Shown: positions 29,506 through 41,235 of the stretch, in pieces
Layout of the letters: each line of letters starts with the position of its first letter
How positions within the stretch are numbered: the first letter of the stretch is position 1
Assembly: GCA_002077065.1 (NCBI GenBank)
Contig: NAJO01000026.1
Span: 1-64,000, forward strand
Direction of reading: 5' to 3'
Length of the DNA stretch: 64,000 nt
DNA from: Cryoendolithus antarcticus
Taxonomy: Eukaryota; Ascomycota; Dothideomycetes; Cladosporiales; Cladosporiaceae
Translations under genes and position numbers: made by a program
Notes under the pieces: model-generated
What the model was told of the DNA's origin: nothing
The model's database searches: none
The model's input: the letters and a program-made list of their open reading frames with translations, nothing else

Positions 29506-30464
29506 ATGCCGTACTCGATCAAAGGACGCAATGTCCTGGTCACTGGAGGATCGAGGTCAGTGGTGAGCGAGATCGCAATTAGACGCCAACTCCACCTGCG
29601 GCCTCTACGACTTCAGCTAACCATCCTTACACTACAGAGGGCTCGGCGCTGAGATCGCAAGGAAGTTCGCAGCCGAGGGTGCTAACGTCGCGATCAACTA
29701 TGCTAACAATGAAGAGCCCGCCCGGAAGCTGGCCGCCGAGCTAAAGGAAAACCACAAAGTTAAGACCACCGTGATCAAAGCCGATTGTGGGAACATGGCA
29801 GATGTCACTGCGTGCGTCAAGGAAGCGACGAAATTCTTCGGCGGTCTCGATATCATTATCGGCAACCATGGCTGGACTCGATTCTCAGACTTCAACGATC
29901 TTGAAGCATTGAGTGAAGCCGAGTGGGATAAGTGCTTCAAGACGAACGTGCTCGGCATGAAGCAGCTTGTCTCGAGCTCACTTCCGACTTTCAACGCCAA
30001 TCCCGAGGGTGGCGTAGTGATTATTACGAGCTCTATTGCGGGCAAGACCATTGGCGGCAGCTCTATGGCGTACTCTGTGACGAAAGCAGCGCAGCTACAT
30101 CTTGTCAAGTGCATGGCGAAGACACAAGGATCTAAAGTCAGGATCAACGCCATCTTGCCTGGCCTACTGTTGACCGACTGGGGGCTCAGCTATGGCGACG
30201 AGAGGATTGCTGCGCTCAAGGACGCAGCGGTGCTGAAGAAGGAGGTCAGTTGATCTCATAATCTGGAACGCAGGGACTCTGCTAACGCAGTCTGCTTCAG
30301 ACTGGTCTTGAGGACTGTGCGAACGCATACATATCGTTGGCTGAGAACACGTCAATCACTGGACAGTTCTTACACATCGGTAGGTGTCTGGATTTCTGAG
30401 CCATCTGGAGCTGTCACTAATATTGAATGATGTAGACTCCGGGCTCGCGATACAGCACTTCTGA
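29506..30464 (+). CDS. Short-chain dehydrogenase/reductase (SDR)
   Basis: Four exons, 29506-29555, 29638-30244, 30301-30379 and 30436-30464, 254 aa. All introns are GT-AG (82, 56 and 56 nt). A classical Rossmann SDR using NAD(P)H; the substrate is unknown. The nucleotide-binding TGGSRGLG spans the exon 1/2 junction (about 13-20), which supports that splice. NHG at about 103-105 replaces the usual NAG. The catalytic set is Ser in IITSSIAG (about 146-147), then Tyr162 and Lys166 in YSVTK. The C-terminal exons supply SITGQFLHIDSG, the usual SDR end. It converges on the methyltransferase gene with only 42 bp between stop codons. Confidence 0.88.
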
Positions 30465-30506
30465 TCGAGCGTGCACCACTCTACTGCTGATCATACCCGA
30501 GCGACA

Positions 30507-31527
30507 CTACAGCTTGACAGCTTGCAGTGTATACGTCAACGGTAGCCGCTCTCGACCTTCTCGCAGGGCATACTCACCTACAGCCCTTGTCAGCCGACAG
30601 CTCATCCCATACAGCAATCAGATACAACTTACCGTTCCCAACTTCCACCATCTGACCTGGCAAGGCTTCCCATGGCACACTCTGATGCTCTACCAAGCCC
30701 GTAGTTTGCATGCCCACATTGAATAGTGCAGTCACCATCTCGCCGAGTCCGTGATTCCAATTCACCGTCTTGCTAGTGGCAAATGGCTTCGCGTCCTCCG
30801 CCACCTTAACGTATGTGGTGTTGTCTTCGAAGACCATTGGCTTCTCGGTCTCGAAGTAAGGGTACCGCACAGCCAAGCTGTCTTTGACTGTCTCATCTAG
30901 CGCCCATAGCATAGGGTGGCCTGTCGTGAGATCTCGCCGTCAGTATGCCGTCGTCGGAACTGAAGTCACTCCACTTTGCACCTACCCTCTCGAATGAAAA
31001 GCCTCCCGCCAGGCTTGAGCAACTTCACCACCACCTCCGCCCACCTCGTAATACTAGGGATCCAGCACAACGCCCCGATTCCCGTGAACACCAGATCCAT
31101 GCTCCCCTCCCCAATCAACTCCACAGCCTGATACACATCCCCCTCCACAAACTTACACTTCTCACTTCCAGTCGCTTTGCCACATAGCTCTCTTGCCAAT
31201 CTCAACGACTCAGGGCTCAAATCAAGACCAGTGACTGAAGCTGCGCCGAGACGAGCCAGCGAGAGGGTGTCGGTTGCTATGTGGCATTGAAGGTGGGCTA
31301 CGTGAAGGTCTTTGACTGAGCCCAGGAGCGGGAGGTCGAAGGTCACGACGCCGGAGAGATGTTGTGGGTCCGAGATGAGGGTGTTGTAGGCGTAGTCGGG
31401 GGATTTGGCATGCTGGCAGTCATTTAGTTGGTGCAGACGGTTGGAGCATCACGAGGAGTAACACCTCAGGAGCTCGTTCGTCCCAGTTCGCTTTGTTGAG
31501 CGCCTGATAGTTGGCCGCGTCTTCCAT
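30507..31527 (-). CDS. SAM-dependent methyltransferase, class I
   Basis: Four exons in transcript order, 31527-31465, 31412-30986, 30920-30633 and 30577-30507, 282 aa. Introns are 52, 65 and 55 nt, all GT-AG. Motif I is HVAHLQCHIATDTLSLARLGA with GLDLSP after it, the SAM-binding loop; LVFTGIGALCWI and KPGGRLFIREG are the later Rossmann strands. Exon 2 joins exon 3 as REG-HPMLWALDE, and exon 4 restores an ERLPLTYTLQAVKL end typical of this fungal/bacterial small-molecule methyltransferase group. The substrate is unknown. The neighbouring SDR suggests, but does not show, a shared pathway. Confidence 0.88.
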
Positions 31528-32015
31528 CGCGAGTTAGAGGTATCAAATGAGCTTTACTGATCTCGACACCTGCCGTGCGCATTCTCGTAGCATCTTATAA
31601 ATTTACCCCTGTCGGAGTGGGCGGCGATGCCATTGCAGACACCGCCTGCAGAGCGAAGTGGCGCTGCTACGATGCTACCGTTGCAAAGCTTCCATGCTAT
31701 GTACTCACTTCGCGGAGCAGATCAGACCACCTCTGCGAAAACCATTCTGATAATGTTTATGCACGCGTTGCATAAGCAGTCTGCCCGATTGTGACCTTAC
31801 TGAGCATTGGAAGCGCGAGCAGGTGAAGTAGTAAGATTTCAAATGTACGTGAATGACTAGCTGAAGTGGTATCTCAATCGCAAATCCCAATGCGAAAGCC
31901 AATCACATAATCTCCAATGAATAACGCCTCTATAGGCTGTTGACTCGCCGTGCAAATCGCCATGTTTCCAATCAAAGCTTCGTCGCAGTTTCCCGTCATC
32001 AAACTCATGTCCTCA
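31528..32015. other. Intergenic region
   Basis: 488 bp containing the upstream region of the methyltransferase gene and the 3' flank of crz1. Only short non-conserved frames; nothing else was seen. Confidence 0.55.
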
Positions 32016-34424
32016 TCATCGTCCCTCGAACCCATTCAGATAATCTCCAGGTTGCTGAATATGTTGGTGTCCGTACTGCTGCTGCTGCTGGCCCATACCC
32101 ATACCGTTCACCTGCTGCTGATAGTCGCCCATCTCGTTCTCGCTGATGTCTTCGTAATACTCGCCACCACTGGAAGCGTCGAACGAGCTACGCCCACCTG
32201 CGAAATCATCTTCCGGGGGATTGCCTTGCGGTAGCGTATTCCAGTCGATGTTGGCGAGTGCAGGGAACTGTTGCAGTAGTGCTTGCGGCAGATAGCTGCC
32301 CATCATGTCGAATTGCGGTTGCTGAGCCATCATCTGCGGCGCGCCGAACCCAGCTGCCATCTGTGCTTGTCGCTGTTCTTCGTGCCATGCTTTCTGGCGC
32401 TCGGCTGCTTCCTCGTCAAGCAGTGGCTTGATACACACCCGGCCTGCTTCGGAACGGAAATGTCGGCCCAGAGCATCGGCTCGCGCGAAGCGTCGACCGC
32501 AGCCCCACTGTGAGCCTGTAGACAGTGCACCCTTGCACACAAACTTCTTCTCGCCGGAATGCAGACCCTCATGTCGCTTGCGATCGTGTTGTCGAGCGAA
32601 GGCTTTGCCGCACACTGTACATACGAAAGGTCGCTCGTCTGTGTGTGTGCGAAGATGCGAGCGTAGGTTGTATGCCCGAGTGAAGCGCTTTGGGCAAAGC
32701 GTGCACTGGAACGTTGCTGGATGCTTCTGTTGTCGTCGATTGTTGGGATCGTTTGACGGCGTGCGCTCGGGGTTTGCAAGGTCCAGAATGTACTCTCGGT
32801 GGTCTGAAGCATTGCTCGAGCTGCGTGCGCGCGATCCAAGCGACCCATTCCGCCCCCGGGCTGGAGACGCCTCACGAGAGGTTGTACGACCATCAAATGG
32901 AGCAAGTGAGCCATCGACAGAAGTCTGGGTTTGTAGTGAAGGTGATCGACCACGACCGCTATTCAAAGGTGTGGCAGGTCGAGAGCCAGCATGAGAGTCA
33001 GACTTGGCGCGCATCCTATTGCGGCTTTGCGCTGTGAGGAAGCGGTCAGTCATATAGCCTTCTTTTACGTCAAAGTTTAACTTACTCAACGGCGGACTCA
33101 GCGCCTCCTCCGCCTTTGGACCATCAGCGGTCTCATCTTTCACCACGGTCGGAACAGAGTGAATGTAAATCTCAGGCGGACTCATCGCATCAGCATTGCC
33201 GAACTCGGGTGTACTACTATCGGTGGCAAGCTGAGGAAATGCAGCGTTGCCATCGCCGGGAAACATGGTGAATTCGTTGGGCGTTGGATCGAAGTGGTTG
33301 CTCAAGTCAGATCCCATGCCAAAGTTGTTCTCTGCCATGTAGGGTGGGAGCGAAGCCTGCTGTGCCATGAGTCGCGGCGACAAATGCGGGCTATGTGCGG
33401 GTGTGTGGAAGCTCTGTTGCGAACCGTTGTCCGCCAAGCTGAAATCACCAAGCCCGAGTCCGTTGTTGAAAATCGGATCAATCGTCGCGTTGAGCATAGG
33501 CGAGGAGTGTCCGTTCCCGTCAAAGCTGTCCAATGTTGGCAAGTACGGCGAGTTGTGTTGCGAATGCGACGAGATTTCCGAAAGCTGATCTGATGGCACT
33601 CTCCGATGTGTCCTATATCCTCCCATTCCCATACCGCCCCATTCGTTGCTGATACCTTGGGGAAATGCGGCACTCGACGGGTCGAGCGACTCTGATGCGT
33701 TGCGCGGCCTGTTTCCTGTCGCAAATTGCGCCTGTTGGAAGCCTGGCGATGGCTGTGGACTGGGACTGCCTGAGTTGTGGCGCGACAGCATATGAGGCGC
33801 TGAGCCAGCTTGCGCTTGCATAGTGGCAGCCATGGAGGGGTCTAGTGAGTTGCGGTTAGAGTGTTGGGGTTGCGGCTGGAAGAGGTCCACCGAGTTCTGG
33901 TCGATGCCGTTGAGTAGGGAAGGATCGAGTGAGCCGTTCTGCTGGAAGGCAGTCTGATTGAAATCAGGAAACCCCAGTGCGTCGGAGCTGTACGTGCCGC
34001 CAACGTTGAGATCACCACCACCAATTGCGCCAGGAGATATTTGATTGCTCCCGTGCCTGCTCTGATTGTAGTTGAAGGTATCGTACCCGCCGTTCGGTTG
34101 CGCCGATTGGAGAAAGGTGTGATTCGCAATGTCGCTGGTTTGCGCCGGCTGCACTTGCGCCTGCGAGAAGTTCGGGTAGGTTGCGCCGCCGTTCAGTAGG
34201 CTCTGCTGGCTGAGGTCTTGGGTGAAGGCCAGGTCGTTGAACTGTCCCGACGCTGCGGCAGCGTTGAAGAAGGCTTGCTGCTGGAGATAGTCGGCAGAGG
34301 TGATATCAAAGGACAAGGAAGGATCGAGGGGAGGGGGTTGCGGTGATGTGGACGGGTTGTTGTGCCTTAAGTGCGAGGCATTGTTGCCGGCCGAGGGAGA
34401 GCGGCCTCGCGCATGAGGGTCCAT
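32016..34424 (-). CDS. crz1: C2H2 zinc-finger transcription factor Crz1 (calcineurin-responsive)
   Basis: ATG at 34422-34424. The frame is open for 802 codons, but 33032-33085 (54 nt; GTAAGT donor, CTGAC branch, CACAG acceptor) looks like an in-frame intron, giving exons 34424-33086 and 33031-32016 and 784 aa. Crz1 is dephosphorylated by calcineurin after Ca2+ entry, enters the nucleus and drives ion, wall and stress genes. The first ~430 residues are Gln/Asn/Ser-rich and disordered. Zinc fingers near the C-terminus read [40 protein letters not shown] and a third atypical [23 protein letters not shown] (just before the intron) resembles a PxIxIT calcineurin-docking motif. Poly-Gln near the end is low complexity. 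Confidence 0.9.
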   Translation of the reverse strand: MDPHARGRSPSAGNNASHLRHNNPSTSPQPPPLDPSLSFDITSADYLQQQAFFNAAAASGQFNDLAFTQDLSQQSLLNGGATYPNFSQAQVQPAQTSDIANHTFLQSAQPNGGYDTFNYNQSRHGSNQISPGAIGGGDLNVGGTYSSDALGFPDFNQTAFQQNGSLDPSLLNGIDQNSVDLFQPQPQHSNRNSLDPSMAATMQAQAGSAPHMLSRHNSGSPSPQPSPGFQQAQFATGNRPRNASESLDPSSAAFPQGISNEWGGMGMGGYRTHRRVPSDQLSEISSHSQHNSPYLPTLDSFDGNGHSSPMLNATIDPIFNNGLGLGDFSLADNGSQQSFHTPAHSPHLSPRLMAQQASLPPYMAENNFGMGSDLSNHFDPTPNEFTMFPGDGNAAFPQLATDSSTPEFGNADAMSPPEIYIHSVPTVVKDETADGPKAEEALSPPLSKLNFDVKEGYMTDRFLTAQSRNRMRAKSDSHAGSRPATPLNSGRGRSPSLQTQTSVDGSLAPFDGRTTSREASPARGRNGSLGSRARSSSNASDHREYILDLANPERTPSNDPNNRRQQKHPATFQCTLCPKRFTRAYNLRSHLRTHTDERPFVCTVCGKAFARQHDRKRHEGLHSGEKKFVCKGALSTGSQWGCGRRFARADALGRHFRSEAGRVCIKPLLDEEAAERQKAWHEEQRQAQMAAGFGAPQMMAQQPQFDMMGSYLPQALLQQFPALANIDWNTLPQGNPPEDDFAGGRSSFDASSGGEYYEDISENEMGDYQQQVNGMGMGQQQQQYGHQHIQQPGDYLNGFEGR

Positions 34425-35213
34425 GGCGGCTTAGGCTGCCTCGAGGATGTGCAGTAATGAGGCTGACGGAGACCTAAACCTGGGACAGTCTCACCACGTG
34501 CGGGCGAACCTAGTAGCAACACAGGCAATGCGACTGTGTGCAGGTCAAGTCACAGCCGCATCGAAAGGGCGCTAGTGTGGTGGGCGCAGATGCGGTTGGC
34601 GCGCGCGAAGGATCACCAGAGCTGCACACGCGGGATCGCCCTGACGTCGGAATAGAATATGAAGCCGTGTGGTAATTGTGATGGTGCGGCGCAGCTGCTC
34701 ACAATGATCGCGATTGTAAGATTGACTGGATTGAGCGTTCACAATTGATTGACTTCTAGTCGGATCGCATGGAAGCACATGTTCATGGGGGAGGCGCACA
34801 TGGCGAATAGGCGCCGGAGAGTTTGACCGGTGACGGGACGAGACGAAGATAGTGCACTGGCCAGGTGGGGCTAGCATTTGGGCCTCTCCTCTCAGGCCAA
34901 CTTCAGGCACGAGGGGGGCTGTGCAATGGTTCTTTGACATGGACACGGGATTGAATGAAAGTTTACCTCACCATGCAGACGGAATCTAGCAGAACCAACG
35001 TGAGGTCATCAGTATCATGAAACACTTGCACTGCCCCAGTTATCCGCTATGTGCACTGCCTCCAACACGGGAGAGCACGCAACATCCATCTGCACATGTC
35101 AGGAACTGTTTCACGATACGATACATTGTGGCTATGCTACTCTATGACGGGAATAACGTCTACTATAGTGTACCCGGCGACGTCGCTGTGTCGCCAGTGT
35201 GCGCGTATGTCGC
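34425..35213. other. Intergenic, upstream of crz1
   Basis: 789 bp, the presumed crz1 promoter plus the 3' flank of the GPI mannosyltransferase gene. The minus-strand 124-codon frame at 34572-34946 has no family resemblance. No calcineurin-dependent response element was assigned. Confidence 0.5.
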
Positions 35214-37303
35214 TCATCGCAAACACTGCACAATCACATCTCCCCTTCTCCGGTTGTCATCGTGCCAGTGCGTGTTGAATCCTCTCCAGCACTCCCTGTA
35301 CCGTGTGTCCTCCAGCACAGCATTCATGACCGGCTCCAGATGCTCAAAGAAGACGAGGTACTCCGGCCAAGATCTGAGGGTCGTGTCAGTCTTCGCCTGC
35401 ACTCGCGTGGCAGCTGACTGCATGACACTTTTGCGGTCGGCCATGTTGTCATCCAGCCATCCTCCGGGGTGCGAGTAGAAAACATCCGCTTCATCCAGGT
35501 AGTGCGTTCTTTGCTCAAAGTCGAGCGTCAGCGGCGGCTCACAGGTCAGAGCCCATGCATCGATCTGCGGATGCACCAGATGACTTCTCCAGGGTACGCT
35601 GTGACACGGCATGAGGAAGCCCACGGTCGTGTTGCGAACCCGCGACGACAGCTCGACTTCATGTCGCAGGTAATGTACCACATCAATCACGCCGCGCTGA
35701 TGGAGCAATGCGACGTAAGCTGCAACGTAGATGTTGATCGTGAGACCGAAGACCATAATGCCGAGCCGAAGCTTGCTGCTGGGTATTGGAAAAGGCGTGA
35801 AGAATGATACCAGGGGTTTCGCAGCGAGCACGTGCAAAATGGGAAGGAGTGGATAAACGAAGCGGACTTCTTTGTGGCCGATCATGCTGAAGGCGAGCAG
35901 GGTCGTGAATGCTGTCACGGCAAGAACATAGCGACATTGCCGCTCGACGAACCCAGCGAACTGCGGCCGATCATAGCCTGGTCTGAGAGCTTGCCAGAGC
36001 CCGATAACAGCGAAGGGTAAAGCTGTCGTGAGGAGCAGTGGTAGACCTTCGGTGAAGTAGTAGTCGATTCGGTTGCTCCCGTAGAAGGATGCTAGATTTC
36101 GTACGACGTTGAAGTAGATGAAGTTGTAAGCCGGAAGCGTTAGTGTGCCGTAGTACGACCAGTCCACCGCCAAGCTCAAGACCAGGACACTCGATCTGCT
36201 CTGTGTCAGTGCCAGGCAGTCGGTGGAGGGGGTTTCATGTGTACTGACCCTGCTATAAACGATGACTGCAGCAACGCTGCTCGCGTCCCTGCATTTGGAT
36301 AGCTGAGAAGCATCAATATTGCAATCGTCGCCCAGATGAAGACATTCGTTAGTCGCAGTATACAGGCCAGTGCAGCTGCGATCAGGGACGAGGATAATGC
36401 ACGACGCAGTTGGGGCGGGAGCTGAGCGGTGGGAGGCGGTGATGTTGAAGCCGGTTTGTCTTGCTGCCTCTTGGTACCGATTGTCTTCCTGGCAGGTTCC
36501 TTGCCCTGGAGCAAGTCTTTCAGGCTGTGGTAAACGTCAGCGCGTGTACATGAAACCATGTACTAGAGGACGCACTCGATCGCGGTCCGATCACCCTTCG
36601 TACTGGTATCAGCTTCCTGTATTGGCGCCGCCTCAAGGAACCACTGCCATGGCCATACCGAAAGTGCATAGACTGTCAAAGTGGACTCGAGGGAATTGGA
36701 GAACGTCCGTGTCGAGCAGTACCATTGCCATGGACTGAATATTGATAGTGCAAGCTGGGCATCTTCGTCAATAGCATGTCGCAACACGTTCCGTGGCATG
36801 ATTTCCGTACTACTGCCCAATGGTGAGACCCTCTAGTCCCATAGACTGCCCTTGCCAGCTTCCACGTGTAGAAGTCCATCAAAGACGCGCAGATGGCTTG
36901 AGCCAGCTTTGGCGCTACCACCAAGACTTCCGCGCGGGTGCTCACATCACATCCAAGTGTCTTGCCCAACGCATCCGCGAGTCGATATATCGCAGCGAAG
37001 AGCCATGGGTGTATCGCTGACCGGAGCCTTTCGCGCCATTCCTGCCACTCATCAGAAAGCCGAACTTCGCGGGAAGACGATGGGACTGACCCATGTGATC
37101 CAAGGCTCGCTGTCTTGACCAAATGCAATCGCCCATGCCGGCTCGAGTGATTGGTAGTATTCATCAGGCTGAAAGAATGTCTGCACAGTCAAGGCATTGA
37201 CAATACGGAGTATGAGGAGTCCGGAAAACACCAGCCAAAGGACTTTCCTGCCGTCGGACGACGGCTTCGGAGCTCCTCGCGTCTGGCTAGCGCTCTGAAC
37301 CAT
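35214..37303 (-). CDS. gpi10: GPI mannosyltransferase 3 (Gpi10 / PIG-B)
   Basis: Five exons in transcript order, 37303-37091, 37041-36814, 36754-36576, 36524-36249 and 36195-35214, 625 aa. Introns are 49, 59, 51 and 53 nt, all GT-AG, several with GCTGAC-like branches. Gpi10 is an ER multi-pass GT22 enzyme that uses dolichol-phosphate mannose to add the third mannose of the GPI anchor. Evidence includes a first membrane helix followed by the luminal [15 protein letters not shown] (the acidic DE motif of GT22), [16 protein letters not shown] across the first splice, [18 protein letters not shown], and the [20 protein letters not shown] segment characteristic of the family. The Ser/Lys-rich loop in exon 4 is species-variable. 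The final residues (GDVIVQCLR) are the least certain. Confidence 0.9.
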
Positions 37304-38128
37304 TGATGCGACTTCTCAAGGGTAATTCCTACTGATGAGCTCGTCGTGGAGCGTTCGAACAAGGAGCTCAACCAATCTGCATGAGAGCTCGACGAACGTG
37401 AAGAGTCCAACCGCCTCCTAAGTTTGTCCAATGTCAATGATCTGACACAGGTGGACTGCGAGCTGGCGAACGCTGTAGTCAAGACCTTGATCAATTCATT
37501 GGGCTTTTGTTTACATCACGATACTCAAAATCATGATCGCTGGGCTGCGTCGCGAGTCCGAACAACAATGAAGCGGCGAGGTTCCGTGCCAAGACCCACA
37601 GGCGCCAAAGCCACCGCAATGACTTCACTCTGTAAATCGCATTTCATCACTTCCATGCTAGAGAATGCTCCGCGTCAAAGCTAAAGATCTCTTCATCGAT
37701 GCGCGCGCGATCACCACAGCACTACGGGCGTGGCCCAGACTGGTCGGTAGAGAGAGTGCTAGCCGACCAGGTAGGCCGGGGGCCCATCCATGTTCGCGGC
37801 CACTACTCCACGATGCATCGACGCTACTCGCCAAACGCAGCATTGGCGCTGCAGCTTGCCACACAGTCCCGCTGTCAGGTACGCAATCTAGCGAGGCCGT
37901 GCTGCTATGAGTGGCTGTAAATGGTCTACTCCCTGTGTGCTGGGCCAGACTCCAGAACGCTCATCGCATCGTCGTCACTGAGTTGCTTAGTCTCTTACGT
38001 GCGCGCTGCTATTGCTTTTGCGGAGAGCGCTATACACAAGAGCATTGCTTCCTCGTAAGGCTCTGAAGAGTAAGTACAATTTCATTCACTTGCATTCACA
38101 GCATAGCAATCACTGGTCCTCGCCCAAG
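37304..38128. other. Divergent intergenic region, gpi10 / lysophospholipase
   Basis: 825 bp between two genes transcribed away from each other, so both promoters are expected here. An ATG-bearing in-frame extension of the lysophospholipase is not present; the upstream in-frame codons from 38012 start with TTG. No named site was seen. Confidence 0.5.
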
Positions 38129-39873
38129 ATGATCGCCGTTTCAAGCTTCATTGCTTGCTCTTGCGCTCTTCTCGCCCTGGCCGCACCCGCACCAGCGCCA
38201 GTACCGGACTCAGATGTGATTGCGCGCGCCGCACTCGCCGCGCGCGCAGGTCTGACTCCCTATCAGCCGGTTCCGACGACGTGTCCAACAACGCCCCTCG
38301 TACGGCCAGCGACCGGCATCAACTCACAGGAATCTAGTTACATCTCCCTTCGCAGAGCCAAAGCTAGCATCGCTCTCGCTTCTTGGCTCAAGAAGCAGGG
38401 AAATTTCACCACTGCTACTCAGCCGGTTGTCGGCCTTACGTCGAGCGGCGGCGGCTACCGATCCCTTCTCGAGAGCGCCGGTGTCCTTCAGGCCTTCGAT
38501 GCGAGAGACAGCACCGCGAATGTCAGTGGTGTGTATCAAGCGCTGACTTACCATGCTGGTCTGTCTGGCGGTGCTTGGTTTCTCTCCTCGCTGAGCGGGA
38601 ATAATTGGCCGACCGTCTCATACTTGCGCGATAATCTCTGGGAACAAGCCTTTCAAAATTCGCTTCTGCTGCCGGCAAACATCCTGTCCACCAGCGCAGC
38701 GACCGAGTACGCTTTGATCACTACGGACATCGGGTCTAAGCAAGCAGCAAACTACGACGTTTCTGTAGTCGACCCATACGGCCGGCTGCTGTCGTACCAG
38801 CTGCTCCAAGGCCCTGATGGAGGTGTCGCCACGTACATGTCTTCGCTAGCCACGTTCAGCAATTTCACCAACTATAACGTGCCGTACACTGTGATCACCG
38901 CACTCGGCGCGCTGGTTAGCAAGGGCCAATGCGCACCACCGCTGAATGCGACTCAGTACGAGTTCGGACCATACGAGTTTGGCAGCTGGGACGCCGGTGT
39001 CTCTGCATTCACGCAAACGAAGTACCTGGGTTCGAATCTCAGCAACGGCAAGCCAGTCGTCCCGGCCGTTTGCACTGCTCAGTACGACAATTTGGGCTAC
39101 ATCTTCGGCACCTCTAGCGACGTTTTCCCCGGCGCGTGTGAAGTAGTTCCAGCCTCGAACAGCAGTAGCGCCCCCCTGGTCCAAGTACTCGAGGGTCTTG
39201 TCAGTACCGCGAAGGCGCCCGCAGTCACGGATCTGTACGGCCTATACAAGAATCCGTTCTACAACTACTCGAGATCCTCGCTCGTTAGCAACGATCAAGA
39301 GCTCACGCTCGCGGACGGCGGGCTTGCTGGACAGAGTGAGTGTTCCAGACGACGCGCGATCTCTCTGCCATGACCCGTGCTGACTATGCTGCTACAGACA
39401 ACCCTATTTGGCCCTTCATCCAACCCGCCCGCTCGATTGACGTGCTCATAGTCAACGATAACTCTGCCGATACTTCCGACAACTTTCCCAATGGCACCGA
39501 AATCAGGCAGACTTACCTCAACGCGCAAGCCGCTGGCCTCAAGAAGATGCCCTACATCCCCGATGTCGCGACATTCGTCTCACAGGGGCTGAACAAGCGG
39601 GCGACCTTCTTTGGCTGCAACGAAACTGGCACGACATTCATTGTCTTCCTGCCGAATGTCAACTACACTTACCCTTCGAACCAGCCAACCAGTAAACTGC
39701 AGTACAGCGTCGCCGAGACAGATGGTATGATTGCGAACGGAAACGCTATCGCGACGCAGAACGGAGCTAAAGGATGGAGCTTCTGTCTCGCATGCGCTGT
39801 GAAGAACAAGGACACTACGAAGCTGCGGGCCGGATGCAATGCTTGCTTTTCGAAGTACTGTTACAAGCGGTAG
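38129..39873 (+). CDS. Secreted lysophospholipase (phospholipase B)
   Basis: Two exons, 38129-39335 and 39398-39873 (62-nt intron, GTGAGT to GCTACAG with GCTGAC), 560 aa. The enzyme hydrolyses acyl chains from (lyso)phospholipids outside the cell or at the wall. A signal peptide (IAVSSFIACSCALLALAAPA) is followed by a short pro-like Ala/Pro segment. SSGGGYR (about 109-115) forms the oxyanion region. GLSGGAWF holds the nucleophile Ser146, and DGG at about 396-398 holds the catalytic Asp, as in the cPLA2/PLB family. Many N-x-S/T sites suggest glycosylation. The C-terminus is Cys-rich (FCLACAV, then CNACFSKYC), as in fungal Plb proteins. I see no clear GPI-anchor signal. Confidence 0.92.
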
Positions 39874-40430
39874 ATGTAAGATACTCGTATCATCTCAGTC
39901 ATGTTCGCGATTTTCCTTGGGCCGCTCTCATTATCGTGTCGAGTACGCTGATTCCGAAACGTCCTGAGTCACACTCGTCGCCAACGCACGCGAGGCTGAC
40001 CCAACCTGACGAAGACTTGCCCCGGATCGTGAGCAAGTATACGAGGGTAATTCCGCTAGGTCTACAGTCTGGCACAGGCGTGGAGCGGGTGAGTGAGGAG
40101 TATGGAGGACTACAGTCATGGAGTGTGAGGATCGCAAGCACAAGATTCAAGGGAGGTACGGAAGGATCGTGCGCTTCCACCGTCCTTCCCGGTAGACTGG
40201 TTCCCTTCAAGACAAATTGGACCGGTCGTGTACAGTAGCAGGCGACTAAGACCGTTCAGCCCATTCTGGATCGAGATCTTGGGGTCAGAACTGAATCAAG
40301 CACGACCGCGACAGTAACACGGAGCCTGCGCATGATAATCTCGAGTCTTATAATGCAAAGCTCAGTGTACACGTGTTGGAAGTCATACACTCGCGATTCT
40401 CGGACCTCGTCATCACCATCGAAGTTTAGG
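39874..40430. other. Convergent intergenic region
   Basis: 557 bp between the lysophospholipase stop and the 3' end of the short F-box-like copy. Open frames here are not conserved and overlap each other. Nothing was assigned. Confidence 0.5.
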
Positions 40431-40811
40431 TTATCTCTGACTGACCACTTCATGCATCAACCCACTCCAACTACCATATACCTTTCTATCAAGAACAGAT
40501 GGTGCCGCAACCTCGTCCCTCATCATCGCGTCTCTCGTTCGAAGGGCCTCCACGCAGCCCTCGCCTTCGGGTCGGGAAGCATAGGCACGTAGCACTCGTT
40601 GGAATTCCAAGTTCAGAATCGAAGGAAAGCGATGCTCGTAGATGATTACACGTAGTTCCGTAGGCAAGCGGAGGAGTGTGCTTGGTTGACTTGCTTCATC
40701 AGCAGACGTACAATCTTGCTCCACTTGATCTTGCGCTGTATGCACGTCAGCGCTCGTGTGGCTATCTTGCGCTTTAAGCAGCTCGTCTACTCCAAGGCCT
40801 GCGGTTTGCAT
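40431..40811 (-). CDS. Short F-box-like family member, C-terminus diverged
   Basis: 126 aa, ATG at 40809-40811. An acidic/Gln-rich leader (about 1-42) precedes the family motif LLRLPTELRVIIYEHRFPSIL (about 46-66). The second hallmark (PLPPI-x-R-x-CR) is absent; instead the sequence continues LEFQRVLRAYASRPEGEG and stops early. The copy is therefore truncated or has drifted beyond the core. It may be a residual gene or a pseudogene without visible stops. Confidence 0.5.
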   Translation of the reverse strand: MQTAGLGVDELLKAQDSHTSADVHTAQDQVEQDCTSADEASQPSTLLRLPTELRVIIYEHRFPSILNLEFQRVLRAYASRPEGEGCVEALRTRDAMMRDEVAAPSVLDRKVYGSWSGLMHEVVSQR

Positions 40812-41235
40812 CTTCGCTATTTGCTGCGTGATAAGCGGTATCGCGGTTCAGTGAGAATACGGGCCAGCTCCCTGGATTCAAGAGAAAGTCGGTTGAAAGT
40901 ATAGACACCAGGACGCGGTCGTTGTGTCTTACGGCGAAGCGGATGACCTATGTTGAGAGATCAGTGGAGCGATCAAGTGCAGTCAGGTCATGTCGCTTTT
41001 AGCTCTCCTATTAGACATGACACATACGAAATGAAGTTGTGACCGAACGTCACCCTGAGGTTCGAAGCATTTCATTGTCAGTGCTCATAACGTCAGCTAT
41101 GCTTACGCCATACCCAGCGAGGACTCGTTGAGAGTCAACTCTTCCACATCCGCTTTTGGATGGCCATCCGGAACGCCTAGCCACTTTTGCGTGTCGAACA
41201 CAGTCATAGCTCATACACCCCATCTATCCTCAAGC
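40812..41235. other. Intergenic with a weak spliced reading on the minus strand
   Basis: 424 bp. On the minus strand an ATG at 41205-41207 opens about 33 codons (WLGVPDGHPKADVEELTLNE) and could be extended through two putative introns to a frame ending inside the neighbouring F-box-like gene. The splice sites are weak and no family is recognised, so it is noted but not called. Confidence 0.35.

Noticed and set aside
40857..41207. Possible three-exon minus-strand gene next to methionyl-tRNA synthetase
   Set aside because: The splice sites are weak or ambiguous, the product is not recognisable, and it would overlap the short F-box-like gene. Kept only as a note.
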